A DNA stretch of 64,000 nucleotides from Phycomyces blakesleeanus NRRL 1555(-) (Eukaryota; Mucoromycota; Mucoromycetes; Mucorales; Phycomycetaceae). The translations under genes and the position numbers were made by a program. Below, one piece after another: positions 40,165 through 52,257 of this stretch. The notes beneath the pieces were generated by a model that was given only the letters and a program-made list of their open reading frames with translations, was not told where the DNA came from and did not search any database. The DNA lies in assembly GCF_001638985.1 (NCBI RefSeq), contig NW_017265145.1, forward strand, positions 1,054,001 to 1,118,000. The letters are read 5' to 3'. Every line of letters begins with the position of its first letter. The first letter of the stretch is position 1.

Positions 40165-41817
40165 TTAGCTAAATGCAGGAATTCCGGTGATGGCCTTGCC
40201 AAGAATAAGAGCATGGACATCGTTGGTTCCTTCGTAGGTATTAACTGCCTCAAGGTTAGCAGCATGGCGGATGATGTGGTACTCATCCGAGATTCCGTTA
40301 CCGCCCAGCATATCACGGCATTCACGGGCAATGCTGATGGCCTTACCACAAGAGTTACGCTTAATCATTGAGATCATTTCGGGGGCCAGCTCACCGGCAT
40401 CCTTAAGACGTCCAACCTGTACGCATGCCTGAAGACCAATAGCGATTTCGGTATTGGCATCGGCCAGCTTCTTCTGGATTAGCTGATTAGCAGCCAAAGG
40501 GCGAGCAAACTGCTTACGCTCCATTGTGTATTGTCTAGCCTGGGCCAAGCAGAACTCGGCAGAGCCCAAAGCACCCCACGCAATACCATAGCGAGCATTG
40601 TTGAGACAACCAAAGGGACCCTTGAGACCCTTAACGTTGGGCAACATGTTGTCTACAGGTACCTCGACATTATCCATCATGATCATACCAGTGATCGAGG
40701 CACGGAGGGAAAATTTGCCCTTGATGGCAGGAGCTTCCAAACCAGCCATACCCTAACAAAAAGAAAAAATATGTACAATTGAGTAAGCTGCAGCTTACTC
40801 ACAAATTAGGTGATCTTGTATTACCTTCTCCAATATGAAGCCACGAATAGCACCACCTTCATCCAAATTCTTGGCCCAAACGATTAAAACATCAGCAATA
40901 GGGGAATTGGTAATCCATGTCTTGCTACCATTCAATACATAGTGACCGTTGACTTTCTTTGCTGTAGTCTCCATGCCACTGGGATCAGAGCCATGATTAG
41001 GTTCGGTCAGACCGAAACAGCCAACTTTGACGCCTTTGGCTATTTTATCCAAATATAATCCGAGTCATTACCAATACTAAACTATACAATACTTTTATTC
41101 CATCTGTATTTTCTTACCGAGATCGGGAAGGTACTTTTCTTTTTGAGCATCAGTACCATAAGCGTAGATAGGATGCATTACCAAAGAAGACTGGACAGAC
41201 ATAGCGGAGCGGTAACCAGAGTCGACACTATGGATCGAGCATCGAATTTTAGTTGAGGTTTTTTTTTTGGAACCCTGGATATTTCTTAATATACTTATTT
41301 TCCCACGATCTTACCGTTCGACTTCTCTGGCAGTCAGACCATATGCAACAGAAGACACACCTGCACAGCCATAACCCTCAATAGTTGATCCCAGGAAGCC
41401 GAGCTCACCCATCTCGGACATAATCTCACGGTCAAACTCTGGATTAATTACATACACACGTTAGCTTGAATTTGCTTAATGAATAATATGCAAGACTTAC
41501 TCTCGTTGCGGTAAGCATTCAAGACACGAGGCTGGAGATTCTCCTGGCAATAGTCTCGGACAGAGTCTCTGTATAATATCTTTTGTTAAAGAGATTGTTT
41601 CTCTTTTTTTAAAAGAAAAAAAAACAAATTGATGTATATATAGTTACCTAACAAGCTGTTCTTCTTCTGTCAAGAGGCTGTTGAGGTTGAGGGGGTCTTC
41701 CCAGTCATACTTTACAAAACTCTTGGCTTTGTACGAGAAAGTGCGGGCAGAGGTAAGACCCGGCTTTGTGAATGCCGTTGTGATTGCGGATGAGCGAATG
41801 AGTTGACGGGCAAACAT
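40165..41817 (-). CDS. GCDH: Glutaryl-CoA dehydrogenase, mitochondrial
   Basis: FAD enzyme that oxidatively decarboxylates glutaryl-CoA to crotonyl-CoA in lysine, hydroxylysine and tryptophan breakdown. Exons: 41648-41817, 41501-41568, 41315-41438, 41118-41227, 40825-41039, 40165-40752 (1275 nt, 424 aa; human enzyme 438). An N-terminal presequence rich in Arg/Ser/Thr and lacking acids ([16 protein letters not shown]…) suggests matrix import. The acyl-CoA dehydrogenase signature [16 protein letters not shown] is present, as is [16 protein letters not shown]. The C-terminal [19 protein letters not shown] and [15 protein letters not shown] carry the catalytic Glu region specific to GCDH. The start Met begins the presequence. 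Confidence 0.94.
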
Positions 41818-42516
41818 AGCAAGTGGAATGAGAAGAGTCGAAGAAGAAAATGAAGTGACTTGGTGATAAAGGGGTTTATAAAATACGAGTTTTTATAGGG
41901 CGTATAAATCTCTACATACGGAATTTGTATTTTATTTACTTATTTGTGTGGCCAAGGGGGGTTGCAACTTGTCTTGTAAACCTTTGGACGATGAGGCTGG
42001 ATGTCTGTTATAGCCAAGCTCAATCTATATGAAAAATTCCCACCATCCACAAAAGGTTAACGAGCCGTCAAAATGTAGTGAGACCGTGCGGGAGCTGACT
42101 AAGTTGCAGATACAAGGATAAAGTTGAGATATAAAATACTATATTCACTTATCTACATAGATTATCTTACTAACCCAGGTACAAAAATCTAATAGCAATT
42201 TATTGTTTAAAAACCACACGCATATTTTCCCCGCACAGCTTAGCTCCCCCCTCTCTCTCTTTCTTTCTTGGGACAAACACGGATGGAAATCTTTACTCCG
42301 GGACTTCTTTTACACGAAGTTTCTCTCTGTTGATAATCAACTAATTATTTATTCATTTTTTTATAAAAAAAATAAAGTAAATAAATAAAAACTAAATGAA
42401 CAACTTGCATATCAAAGATATACAAAAAAAGAACAAAGGAGAGATTTATAATTCTTATTCACAAAATAAAATAGCAATGAATTTGTGAAATAAAATGATT
42501 GAGATAAATGTATATC
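41818..42516. other. 0.7-kb spacer
   Basis: Contains the GCDH promoter side and the 3' UTR of the kinase gene. A CT-rich run occurs at about 42246-42270. No gene is visible. Confidence 0.5.
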
Positions 42517-44568
42517 CTAGCAACATGGGCGATCCTTGGTCTGTTTCTTGGGTCCCCACAAGGCACCAGGTTCTCCCTTTGACCATGGCACAGTGACCAT
42601 GGCATTGTTTTCTGGACATTTATTTCTCAGTGTGTCCCACTCAGTCTCATGTTCCCATGGCATCGCATGTCGATGCGTATTCCACCCAATGGCCTCTCGT
42701 TTTCCTCGGTTGTGCCACGATGATCGATTTAGAGGCATCGTTGATACGGAAGCGGGGCGCTCGCGTTGATCGTGTCTCTGGTCATATCTCTGATCGTGTC
42801 TCTGATCGTGTCTCTGATCGTGTCTCTGATCGTGTCTCTGATCGTGTCTCTGATCAAAATGCTGATCGTGACGCTGTTCATTGCGCTGGTCGTGTCGCTG
42901 ATCTTGTCGTCCATCGAAGCGTTGATCTTGTCGAGAGTCAAAACGTGGTTGTCTTTGATCGAACTTTTGCTCTAGACGTACGTCTGCTCTCTGATCCACA
43001 CGCGAACCGTATCCGATATTCCCATTATCATAACTCAGTCGCCTGTTGTAGTTGCTGCTTGTTCTGCGTCTGCGTGGATAGATAGCCTTGGGGTTCTTAC
43101 TATCGCAGAGTACTGGCAACTCATGAGCAAGATCATCCATAAAAAATACACCTTCGTGATGGTCGGGGGCACGAGCTGGGTGCGGCTGCTTGACGCTGTG
43201 GTTCCGTCTGGTGGGCACAAATGGTTCATGGTTATCCTCTTTTGTGAGCGGCGGAGAGTGAGGGATAGGGCGAAGTGGCTGGACTGGTGCGGTAAAGTCA
43301 CCATGAACAGAGCCACGCATTAATCGTCGCAGAAAGTTGTAATCAGGCTGTTCTGTGAAACGTAGCTGGCGCGTATATTCAATAAATTTGAGAAATCCAG
43401 AGGGAAGGCCCGCGCACACGTCTTGAAGAGAAGCTTCTTCTTTGAGGGTGCCTATAGTATCCCATCCTATTTTCGGGTTTCGTGCCTGGATTCCAGTCCA
43501 AGGCAATGAGCCACGAGCAAGATCAAGTAGAACATAACCAAGACTTTCCATGTCGTCCCTGCGTGCATGGGCCTTGCCGTGGTGCACATTAAGTGAGGCA
43601 TAGCGTGCAGTGCCTGTTTTGTTACGAATAGGCTTCCTGGCTTCAGGATATGGTTTGTGTGTAGTTGAGTTACGCCACCAGGCTGCTAGCCCAAAATCTA
43701 CTGCATATACCTTTGGTACAGTCTCACCCCACTGCTTGAGTACATGTGTGCAGGAAGGAAGTATGTGGTTCTCAGATGCCTCGTTTTCGGGAAGCACACA
43801 CGATGCCGGAAACAAAAAATTCTCGGGTTTGACATCGCGGTAGAGAATGCCACGGTGGTGGATATGCTCAAAAATGGTGATCTGTCAAGAAATAAGTATA
43901 TATGTACAATATAAAGAACATAAAAGAGTTTGTGGAATTTGCATATAATACCATCTGGCAACCGAGGTCGGCTACAATATCGATCGGCATGTCTGCGACA
44001 GATTCCCGTAGTTGTTTGAGACTTGGGCCCAATAGATCAATGACAATGCAATCAAAATCATCGTGCTGACCATACCAGTGACATCGAGGGATACCAGCTA
44101 AATGTCAAAAAAATAATGTTGAATGGTTATTGATTAGCTTTTTTTTTTTAGAAATAATGATACTCTTACGGCCAGGAAACAAGGCATCGTATACAAGGCT
44201 TTCGTGCTTCAATTGGGGGTTGCGGACATCGTGAGATTCTCTTTTGACGGCATATCGCATTCCGTCATGAATGTCTTGAACTAAGCAAGTTAAATAATAA
44301 GCTAAAGTCTGCTTAAGATGTGCTGACATCGTCGTAAAAAGCCATCCGCACCCTTGAATACTTCGCCAAAAGAACCCCAGCCTATTTTGGCTAGCACCAG
44401 CCATTGGTCGCCAATTATTACATCTCGGCTGTTGGCGCTCAGCTCGGTGCTGGTACTGTCGAGTGAGGAGGCGTTTCCGATTGACGGCAGACTAATAGTT
44501 ACTTCATCGGGTCGACGGAGATCGCATCCAAGGGAAGCTCTACGGCGATACGCTGCGTTGCTGGCCAT
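42517..44568 (-). CDS. Casein-kinase-I-type protein kinase with DQRH repeat tail and C-terminal Cys-Cys
   Basis: CK1-superfamily Ser/Thr kinase. Exons: 44352-44568, 44170-44280, 43952-44097, 42517-43881 (1839 nt, 612 aa). Kinase domain: glycine loop KIGWGSFGEVFKG, VAIK-equivalent YAVKRES, CK1 signature LAGIPRCHWYGQHDDFDCIVIDLLG (split across a junction here), catalytic loop HHRGILYRDVKPENF, DFG as AVDFGLAAWW, and the CK1 substitute for the APE motif ARYASLNVH. Residues about 450-560 are Arg/Asp/Gln/His repeats. It ends RPCC, matching the palmitoylated Cys-Cys of yeast Yck1/2, so plasma-membrane anchoring is likely but inferred. Confidence 0.88.
42765..42960. repeat. 12-nt coding tandem repeat (DQRH/N units)
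   Basis: Imperfect tandem copies of a 12-nt unit (ATCGTGTCTCTG on the plus strand) encode successive DQRH tetrapeptides of the kinase tail; the cleanest copies are at 42790-42855. The antisense frames also stay open because of the repeat and should not be called as genes. Confidence 0.85.
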
Positions 44569-45393
44569 TTAGAAAGAAAGAAAAAGGTGCACACTTAGGG
44601 AGGTGGCTTGCTAACGGAAGATTATTACAGATGGTTTTGATGAAAAAGGGCGGCGTTAAAGGGTTTGTCCTCTTTTCTTTTCGAACACAGTGCCGTTGGG
44701 GCCAAGTCGGCAAGAGATTCAAAAAGGAAAGGAAAGAACCCTCGTTTGGTTGCCGTTCACACTAGACAGAGATGGTATTGAAGAGATGTCCCTTGATGGT
44801 GCCAGGCTGTTGGAATGAGAGCCTGAAAGGGTGGAATGAAGAAGTATAATAAGCAAAATGAGTAGAGGGACAAACTTTGAGTATAAAAGAGAAACAAGGC
44901 GAAAGAGGAAAGCAGAATAAAAAGCATGGGAACTTTTTCACTGTTTTATAATGTGATTATTTCGCAATTTATGCAGCCAGAAAGAATAGAAACAGCAGCC
45001 AAACAGGCGTCCAATTAAACACGTGAGGGGAAAGGGGTCAAGCATACAGACACAAATGGAAGGCCCAAAAATAAAGGGCCTATTTTATTTTGGAAAATCA
45101 AACACACCACCATTAATTCTTCTTATTCAGCTCTATTTCCTTTTAGCTTAGGCTTCTCGCTATAAGCAAATAGGGTACCCAGTGTCTATCATATACACAT
45201 ATGTATGCATATGTATGTATGTATGTATGTATGTACGTGTGAATGTGAGTGTGAGTGTGAGTGTGAGTGTATATATGTATATTCACCTTTCTTTGGCTTT
45301 TATTTTATTTTATTTTATTTTATTTTTAAATATAAATAATATAATATAATAAAAATAAAAATAAAAATAAAATATTAAATCGCAAATTATTAA
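44569..45393. repeat. 0.8-kb spacer with ATGT/GTGAGT and TTTTA microsatellites
   Basis: 45200-45276 is a compound microsatellite (ATGT repeats, then GTGAGT repeats) and 45298-45327 is (TTTTA)n. The upstream half is probably the promoter of the kinase gene. No gene is visible. Confidence 0.7.
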
Positions 45394-46331
45394 TTAAGAA
45401 ACTTGCGTCGCGATATGTGATTTTTGTTGTGTCTCTTCCGCACTGTATTCCCGGATACGGTGCACAAGTCCGCTTACTTGTCCACGGCATTGCTCCACTG
45501 CTTGTTTCCAATCCTCATTATGCGAAGAATGAAGAGTCAGGTTGTCCAGCAGCTGTTGTAACTCTTGTTGTATTTCGTCTACATACACCTTATCAGCCTC
45601 ATTCATTTTCGAGTGAACTTCTTCAAGGACCTGGGCTGAATGCGCTCGCTCGGCTGCATGGTTTTGGATTTCATTCTCAAGCCATTCAGTTGCCACATGG
45701 GTATCTTCCATCATTTGCTTCATCTGAAGGTGAACACTTCCGAGACTATGCTTCAATCCAGCGACCTGGCGTTCACATTTTGAATCCAGTCCCACCAATG
45801 ATTCTCGAAGAACATCGTACTGTCGCTGTACTTGTTCTTTGGCTGCAACCGCCCTGTCGCGGTCCTGCTCCAATACTTGCTCTTTCTTGCGTAAATCCTC
45901 CAATTGTCGACGTGATGCCATCGCTTCATCCTTCAGCCGTTTCACCTCAGCTTCCAGCTCCTGAGAAGACTCTTTTGTGTTATCGAGCACCTGTTGCTTT
46001 GACTCCAATACTTGCATCAATTGCTGAATATTCGCTCTATAGACTGTGTTTGATTCTGCAAAGGCTATAGCATCATTTTCGTTTTGCTGCTTAGCTGCAC
46101 ACAATGCCTCGTACTGTCAAAGTTGTCCTTGTCAGAGTTACTCCAAGAAATAGTAATAAAAACAAAGGGGTGGGTCGAGGGGTCGAGGGAATACTATGAA
46201 TTTACCTGTGACTTTGCTGTGGCTACTTCTTTCTGAATTTTTTCCCAAGTCTCATTCAGCTGTCCAATCACTCTTGTTGACCGTGATGAAGATGCACTTA
46301 AAGTAATGGGGATTGAGGGCGTAGAAAGCAT
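45394..46331 (-). CDS. Coiled-coil protein of unknown function
   Basis: Two exons, 46206-46331 and 45394-46113 (846 nt, 281 aa). From about residue 20 to the end nearly all of it is predicted coiled coil: Glu/Gln/Lys-rich heptads such as QQLMQVLESKQQVLDNTKE and LEDLRKKEQVLEQDRDRAVA, with no catalytic motif or membrane segment. The N-terminus is a short Ser/Thr-rich leader. The donor CAG|GTAAAT and acceptor GACAG join in phase. It could be an adaptor such as a She3-, kinetochore- or myosin-type coiled coil, but sequence alone does not decide. Confidence 0.72.
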
Positions 46332-47896
46332 AATGACAAAAGCAAAAATAAAAATAAAAAGAACAAGAGAGAAAAAGAGAGAGAGAGAAAAAAGAAAAGA
46401 AGCGGTCTCGAAACAAACCCCAAACGATAAAGAGCAGCTTAAAAACGACGGCATTCAAATTCAATGTTCAAAATAAACTCAATCTCAAAGCTTGATCTGT
46501 AAGCTATATTATATTCACGGTTTAGACTTAGTGTCAGGCATATTTTGTAAATACATACGATCAAGAAATTCTATTTGTTTATTCATAAAAATAAGATTCA
46601 GTTATTCCTAAGATCTCACTATTTTAAAATCATTGAGAACCAAGCCTAGTCTGTTACTGGTTTCAGAAGCCTAAGTCTGGTGAACAAGATAGTAATACAT
46701 AAGGTTTTGTATCGATTTCTTCAATCTTTTTCTTACCACCTTTTTCTTCTCAAACATATAAGTATAAATGATATATAACATTACAATTGTTGGATATCAA
46801 GGTGTATATGTATTAGAACGCCAACACTGCTTAGTTCACGAAAGTTAAGTTTGGGCGCCATTGATCATTTATAGGAGTATTTGTTGTCCTATTTGGTGGG
46901 AATGAAGTCAGCCGGGCTGTACTCACTAGATCAAATGAGCCGAAAGCATTTCTTTGGTTCTTACTATCTTCTTATTACGGACACCCAAAATAGTGGAGGT
47001 ACTGTGTACAGTAGAAGCACATGTAGTTTTTGGTGAAATGTCTTTATATGAAAGTGGCTTGCATCTGTTTTATTTGACACAAATATTGCATAAGCCAACT
47101 ACAGTCTTTAAACTTGAGATTAATGAAAGTTATAAAAAAAAGCAACATTGAGAGTTAAATAATCATGGGTTCATATAGAGCTGTTACCTTGAAAATCTTG
47201 AATCTCATTTTGGGATCTATGTATTTAAGCTACCCTCTTTAATATTTGGAAAGGTGCTTCTCAAATGCTTTAAAAATAAACAGGCGTTAAAGAGGGCTCC
47301 AGATATTTCAGAAAAAAAAGTGTGTTTGTTTTCTAGGGTAGTGAAAAAAGAAGCGTTTTATCAAGCTATAAATGGTTATAACGGGCTTGCTCTAGCTGTA
47401 CATTTGGAGAAGCAATTTAGGGTTTGAATTATTATTTAATTTCAATGTTAAAAAAAGTGATGAATCACAGGGTTATCATTTACAAAGCTTCGTTTATACA
47501 CCTCAATCTATATACCTTTTTTAGAAAGTACCCGTATACAGTGAGACACACTATACAAAGCGCAAAATTCGAGAAAATAAGGAACATTTTTGGGATAATT
47601 TTTTTTCAAGAGCTTTTGTTTTAATTTAAAAGTGTTGAGCATACATTATATATATAATAGTGCCAAAATGTTTAATAAATTAATAGCCTTAGAATACTTT
47701 TATGTGCTGCTTATTTGAAAAGAGTATTCATTCATAACAAGTAGCTCTTATAAATACGCCTTACAAATATCTCATTGTTTCCCAGAGAGCAAAATATCAG
47801 TAGCTCAGGATTTTAATTGAAAAGAGCATCATCATAATTAATCAGAATACGAAATTTTGCCCTTCAACCTTTCTTTTCAAAGCTTGTAACAAAAAC
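46332..47896. other. 1.6-kb gene-poor region
   Basis: Short frames (46954-47151, 47424-47624) have no splice or family support. A short stretch at 47338-47430 reads KKEAFYQAINGYNGLALAV before a stop and could be a relic. About 46815-46925 weakly resembles 5S rRNA internal sequence. Confidence 0.45.
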
Positions 47897-48620
47897 ATGA
47901 AACGCGAACATGAAGACGACTCATCGGAAAATTTAGCAAAAGAAAAGAAGGTTTTAAAGAGTGAGTATCAAACGTATACATTGCTGATGAAAAGAAGCAT
48001 ACGTTATTCTATGGAAATCCTCGCTTGAAAGTCCTCTGAATCTTACTGTCGTGGGTTAACGGTGAAGCAAGTAAAAAAAGTCGCTTGCCTATTATATTTA
48101 CAGCCAAAAGCTAAAGAAAAAGTCAACATGGCCGTCATCTATTGAAAGGACAAATTCTCTCACGGAAATCAAAGATTTTCCTTTTACCACGTCGTTGAAC
48201 AGAAAGCAATTCAATTATTTACGAGAACAAGTCCTTATATCTATTAACAGTGATCAATCTCTAATATTTGAAAAGAATCTACAAAAAAATTCAACCGCAT
48301 AAGACGACAGTTTTAAACTTTGTCCGCACTGTTCAATCAAGGATAAAAGATGCTACTTTTTGTCCTGTCAAGTACACCGATACACGTGCATATCGCTTTT
48401 TCTTTCTCTTCTATCTATTTATTCGTTTCAAAGAAAATCGGTTCAAATTGACGCTTAAGCATTTTGGAGACTAGCGAAAGAATCTGGAATTGAAGACTAT
48501 CCTAAAGGCTATAAGAGCGAGGAAATGGTGTCTAATTTTTATTACAAACTTTTTGACTTGTCCAAGATTGGTTTTAGAACCAGACAGAGACTTTCTACTA
48601 GCAGAAAAGCATTCAAGTAA
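47897..48620 (+). CDS. Uncharacterised small gene, about 140 aa, 5' structure unresolved
   Basis: Three downstream exons join in phase: one ending at 48249 (coding KSTWPSSIERTNSLTEIKDF…), 48311-48385 (…NFVRTVQSRIKDATFCPVKY…) and 48475-48620 (KESGIEDYPKGYKSEEMVSN… then Lys-stop). A likely first exon (47897-47960, MKREHEDDSSENLAKEKK) precedes a good GTGAGT donor, but its phase does not match the next exon at the CAG acceptor 48101-48103. A weak GTTTTA donor at 47951 with an acceptor at 48110 would fit. So it is either mis-modelled or frame-broken. The product is basic and soluble. I recognise no domain. Confidence 0.4.
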
Positions 48621-49336
48621 ATCATTGACAATGACTTTTAATAGTACTTCAAAATTAAACGCTTAATATTAGGAACCGCGATGTGATGGTCGCAAAAAAA
48701 AACATTGGTGCTCGCCTGTCCCCGTTCCAGCGCCCTCCATCATCATAATAATTATAATCACTGTGTGTTATTGATATAACTCTTTAACACACCCTTACAG
48801 GTAAATTTAGCAATTATTTAATATATTCATTCTATTTTTACTTTTATTTTATCTAAAATAGGTAAGTAAGCCTTTTAGACTACTATTGTAATTCGTCCAG
48901 AAAAAACTAACATAATCCTCGAATTGTGCGCCTTGTATAGTGTGTTTCACTATTTGCCGATACTCATTCCAAACTAATGTCCCCAGGTAGATTTAGTACT
49001 AGAAGTCAAATAGTGATAAAAGAAACAAATTGCCTGATATGTTAACCTTGTTTTTTTTTGTGAGAAAGTAAAAGTTTTGGTACCTTACGAGTATTTAGCC
49101 ATGTTCATTGTTAAACCTCGTACCATGAGATGCTTGTATTTATTTGTAGATGTGTTCAATACATGTCATTTTTTTTCAATGGTAAGACTTCGAAACGCAC
49201 TATGGCTGAACATAAAAGCCCAAACACCAACCCTCGTATGCTTGAAAACAATATATATATATTTAAATAATAAATTCAATGATGCTGGTAAAAAGAAGGA
49301 TAAAAAAAGGATGAAATGCAACTTGATCTATATGGA
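48621..49336. other. 0.7-kb convergent spacer
   Basis: No gene is visible; probable 3' ends of the flanking convergent genes. The frame at 49077-49340 looks fortuitous. Confidence 0.45.
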
Positions 49337-50153
49337 TTAGAAATAGACATCCACAACAGGTTTAATACCCAGAATTTCATTAAGTCTGGCAGCATCATGC
49401 TGTGTCGACATTCGCTTTGACCGCAAGAACTTTGCACGCGCCCTAAGAAATGTTTCTAGTTAGACACATTATCCATCTATAATCACATTCTTCAAAACTT
49501 ACGCATTGCGAAGAACAGTGGTTGCTTGCTTGATCTCTTCATCTTCACTTCCACTATCTTTGCTCTTTTTGCTCTTTTTCTCCTTTTTTTCCTTTTTGCT
49601 TTTCTTACTCTTCTTCTCCTCGCCTTCTTCTTTGACCTTTTCTTTCTTGTCCTTTTTCTCTTTCTTTTGTTTCTTTTCCTTCTTTTCCTTCTTGTCTTTC
49701 TTTTCCTTCTTTTGTTTCTTTTTTTCCTTCAATTCATCTTCATCGTCTTCATCGCTGGCACCCTCAAGTTTTCTCTTTGTTACAGTCTCAGATGTTTCGA
49801 TGATTGTCTTGGTAACTTCAACTGTCTCTGTGCGAGTATTGAGGTCCGCAAGGAGTTGTGAAAAAGCGTCTGTGTTTCCAAGCCAGTTGTCAACTGTCTT
49901 CTTGCTAGCTCCGAGACCGAGAGTATCATCCTTCAGTTTGATCTTGACATGATCTTTGCTGCCGTCTTCATTAACACCAAGTCCTTTTCCAGGTGCCCAA
50001 CCCATCTTCATGAGCATCTTAAAACCGAACTTAGATTGATCTAATGAAATGTTAGATAGATCCGCTTGATCAAGAAATCTTACCTTTACTCCAGTTTAAG
50101 TTGTTGGGATCGGCGCTAAGGCGCTGCTTTGTCTTTTGTCCAGCTAATCCCAT
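49337..50153 (-). CDS. PXR1: G-patch protein PXR1/PINX1
   Basis: Nucleolar G-patch cofactor that stimulates the DEAH helicase Prp43 in rRNA/snoRNA maturation; PinX1 also restrains telomerase. Exons: 50084-50153, 49503-50040, 49337-49442 (714 nt, 237 aa). The N-terminus MGLAGQKTKQRLSADPNNLNW is followed by the G-patch FGFKMLMKMGWAPGKGLG and the PinX1-specific NWLGNTDAFSQLLADLN. A Lys/Glu-rich block (about residues 125-180, repeated KKEKK) is the nucleolar-localising region. The last exon ends ILGIKPVVDVYF, with basic KFLRSKRM upstream. Length is slightly below yeast Pxr1 (271). Confidence 0.92.
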
Positions 50154-50561
50154 GGTGTGTTTTCAAGAATGAGTAAAAAAAAAGTAGCATTTCTGAAGGA
50201 GAAGAAAGGTTGTTTAAATAAGCAGTCACGATAAGGACTTTCATTCAAATTGATCTGTGTTGCTGCAGGATTTCGATACGCAGTGAGGTTTTTATTTAAT
50301 GGAGAGACATATAGTATTTCTTTCTTGCGTTTATAAAATAAAATACACGCATATGTATATATACTTCATTCACTGTTTATGATTGAATTGCGTTTAATTG
50401 GATTAAATTGGATTGGTTTTCGTTGATTTGCATTGTAATGTATTTCACTATATTATAAACTGTAATGTATCATAAAAAACCCCAGTCTGTTGCTTGGAGA
50501 GAGAATAACGATCGACACTCCCTTTACAAACATAGCAAGCAACATACTTGATTGTAACTTT
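50154..50561. other. Spacer between IWS1 3' end and PXR1 promoter
   Basis: 408 nt, AT-rich, with repeated TTGGATT-type words around 50390-50440. No gene. Confidence 0.5.
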
Positions 50562-52257
50562 TCAAGTACCCAAATTTTTTCCTTCGATAGATACTTTTGG
50601 AGTTGACCGTTTTGGCCCAGTTTTTATAGCACGCATTGTGTTTTTGAGTCTCCTGAAGGAAGAATTATCGGGCTATATATCCATGGTTAAAAAACTATAG
50701 GGGACAAATATCATAGATATATTATGCGTTTGTGTAACTTACTCTGGACTTGACTTTATCCACACGGACAGTGCTTTGTGGTGCAATATCATAGTCGGCA
50801 GCGACTGCCTGAGGAATTCTGACATGTAGTCTCTTCTCGTCACCCTCTTCTTCTACTGGGTCAGGTCTATACTTCTTTCTTGGATAGTTTCTATAAGTAA
50901 AAAGTGTTAGAGGCATACAATACATGCCCACCATTATACTTGCCTGTCATCTTGAGTATATTCTCTGAGTTCATGTCGACGTTCACGGTAGTTCTCACTA
51001 CGCTTAATTACCAGTCGGCTCCACTTTGCCACAAGCTGGTCTGCCTTTCTTCTGATACGCATTTCGACCCTTGGAGATTTTGTGTAGAAGTATACAATCT
51101 TACCGACACCACTTTCCCGGAGATGATCACTACCAATTGGCAACTAATAAAAAAAGGGGATCTCATTTTTTAAGATTGATGTTGTATTATATACGACCCT
51201 TATTTTTTTATCTACCTTCTCCAATATGTCAAGCATTTCTGTTTGGATATCCAAACTTGGCAAGGAACGATCAGGTAAAGGTTCTAACCACAATCGAATA
51301 GAATCCAACAACTGATTATCCAGAATACTATCCTGGAGATGCTTGCTACCAGATAGCAAAGTTAGTTCTTCTCCAATACACGCACTTTATTATTATATCC
51401 GAATCCTCACTTTGTCAACATGCTTGTAACTTGACTCAACATCTTAAGTTTCGCAACCGCAGGTTTTCTCTGTCCGTTGGAGACGGCATCATATTCTGCT
51501 GCAGATTTCATAGCATCTCTCATGTTTGCCAATTCTTCGTCCATACTTCTTTCTAGGTCATCTTCATCCACCTTCTTTCTCTTCTTTTTTCCGCTAGCCA
51601 ATGCACGGGCAAAGTGCTGATCAATTTCATCCCTAAGAGCTGTTCAAGGAATAATAAGAGTATGAATACATTATCTTAATAAATTAATCTTGCCTTTCCA
51701 CTTTCTTGTTGTTTATATCCATTTGCTATTCTCACCTTGCTGGGGATCTATTTCTTCTGGTTCATCATTTTCCACGATGTGTGCTTTTTGATCGCGCAAT
51801 TCCTTGCGAACCTGTTCTAATCTTACACTCTCTTCTGCGGAAATGTTTCGGTCTCTTTTTTTGAAGGAAGGAAGTTTGTGGATTGATGCTGCTACAGGTT
51901 CTGGAGGTAAATCATCGTGAACATTTCCGAGATGCCCACGACCATCATCGTTGTGTCCACCATCGGAATCTAGTGACAATTAGCTGTCTTTATTGTATTT
52001 TTTAAAGAAAATGCACACACATACATTGTTCATCTTCAAGATCAGACAATTCTCCACCATCGTCGCTATAGTTAAATGTGGGCTCATTATGCTAATATTC
52101 ACAATAAACAAATAATAAACAAACGAGATTCAGTCTTATTGTATTGATCCATTTGAATTTTTATAATGCATTATGTTTCCTTTATCTTAAAAATTGTGTA
52201 AAGATTTTTCAAAAGAATTAACCTTACAGTAGGCCTTGTATCTTCGTCAGATGACAT
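50562..52257 (-). CDS. IWS1: Transcription elongation factor IWS1/SPN1
   Basis: Binds Spt6 and RNA polymerase II and couples elongation to chromatin and mRNA processing. Exons: 52228-52257, 52025-52091, 51736-51969, 51411-51639, 51216-51345, 50944-51143, 50743-50890, 50562-50672 (1149 nt, 382 aa; yeast Spn1 is 410). The N-terminal third is acidic ([15 protein letters not shown]). The TFIIS N-terminal/LW core spans about residues 155-285: [30 protein letters not shown] helix, [20 protein letters not shown], and [15 protein letters not shown]. The C-terminal [15 protein letters not shown] and [10 protein letters not shown] are IWS1 hallmarks. Intron 6 begins with GC (AG|GCAAGT). Confidence 0.93.

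Noticed and set aside
42630..43085. Long plus-strand open frame (151 codons) opposite the kinase gene
   Set aside because: It is kept open by the 12-nt repeat and antisense to a clear kinase exon; the peptide is a VSDR repeat with no other support.
45417..46070. 217-codon plus-strand frame opposite the coiled-coil gene
   Set aside because: Antisense shadow of a Glu/Gln-rich coiled coil; the minus-strand frame has heptads, a start and in-phase splicing.
48250..48310. Frameshift in the A7 run of the orphan gene at 47.9 kb
   Set aside because: A normal GTGATC…CGACAG intron (48250-48310) restores the frame without assuming a frameshift.
49506..49952. Phe/Leu/Ser-rich plus-strand frame of 148 codons
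   Set aside because: Antisense of the Lys/Glu-rich tail of PXR1; apparent membrane-like composition is only the complement of AAG/GAA codons.
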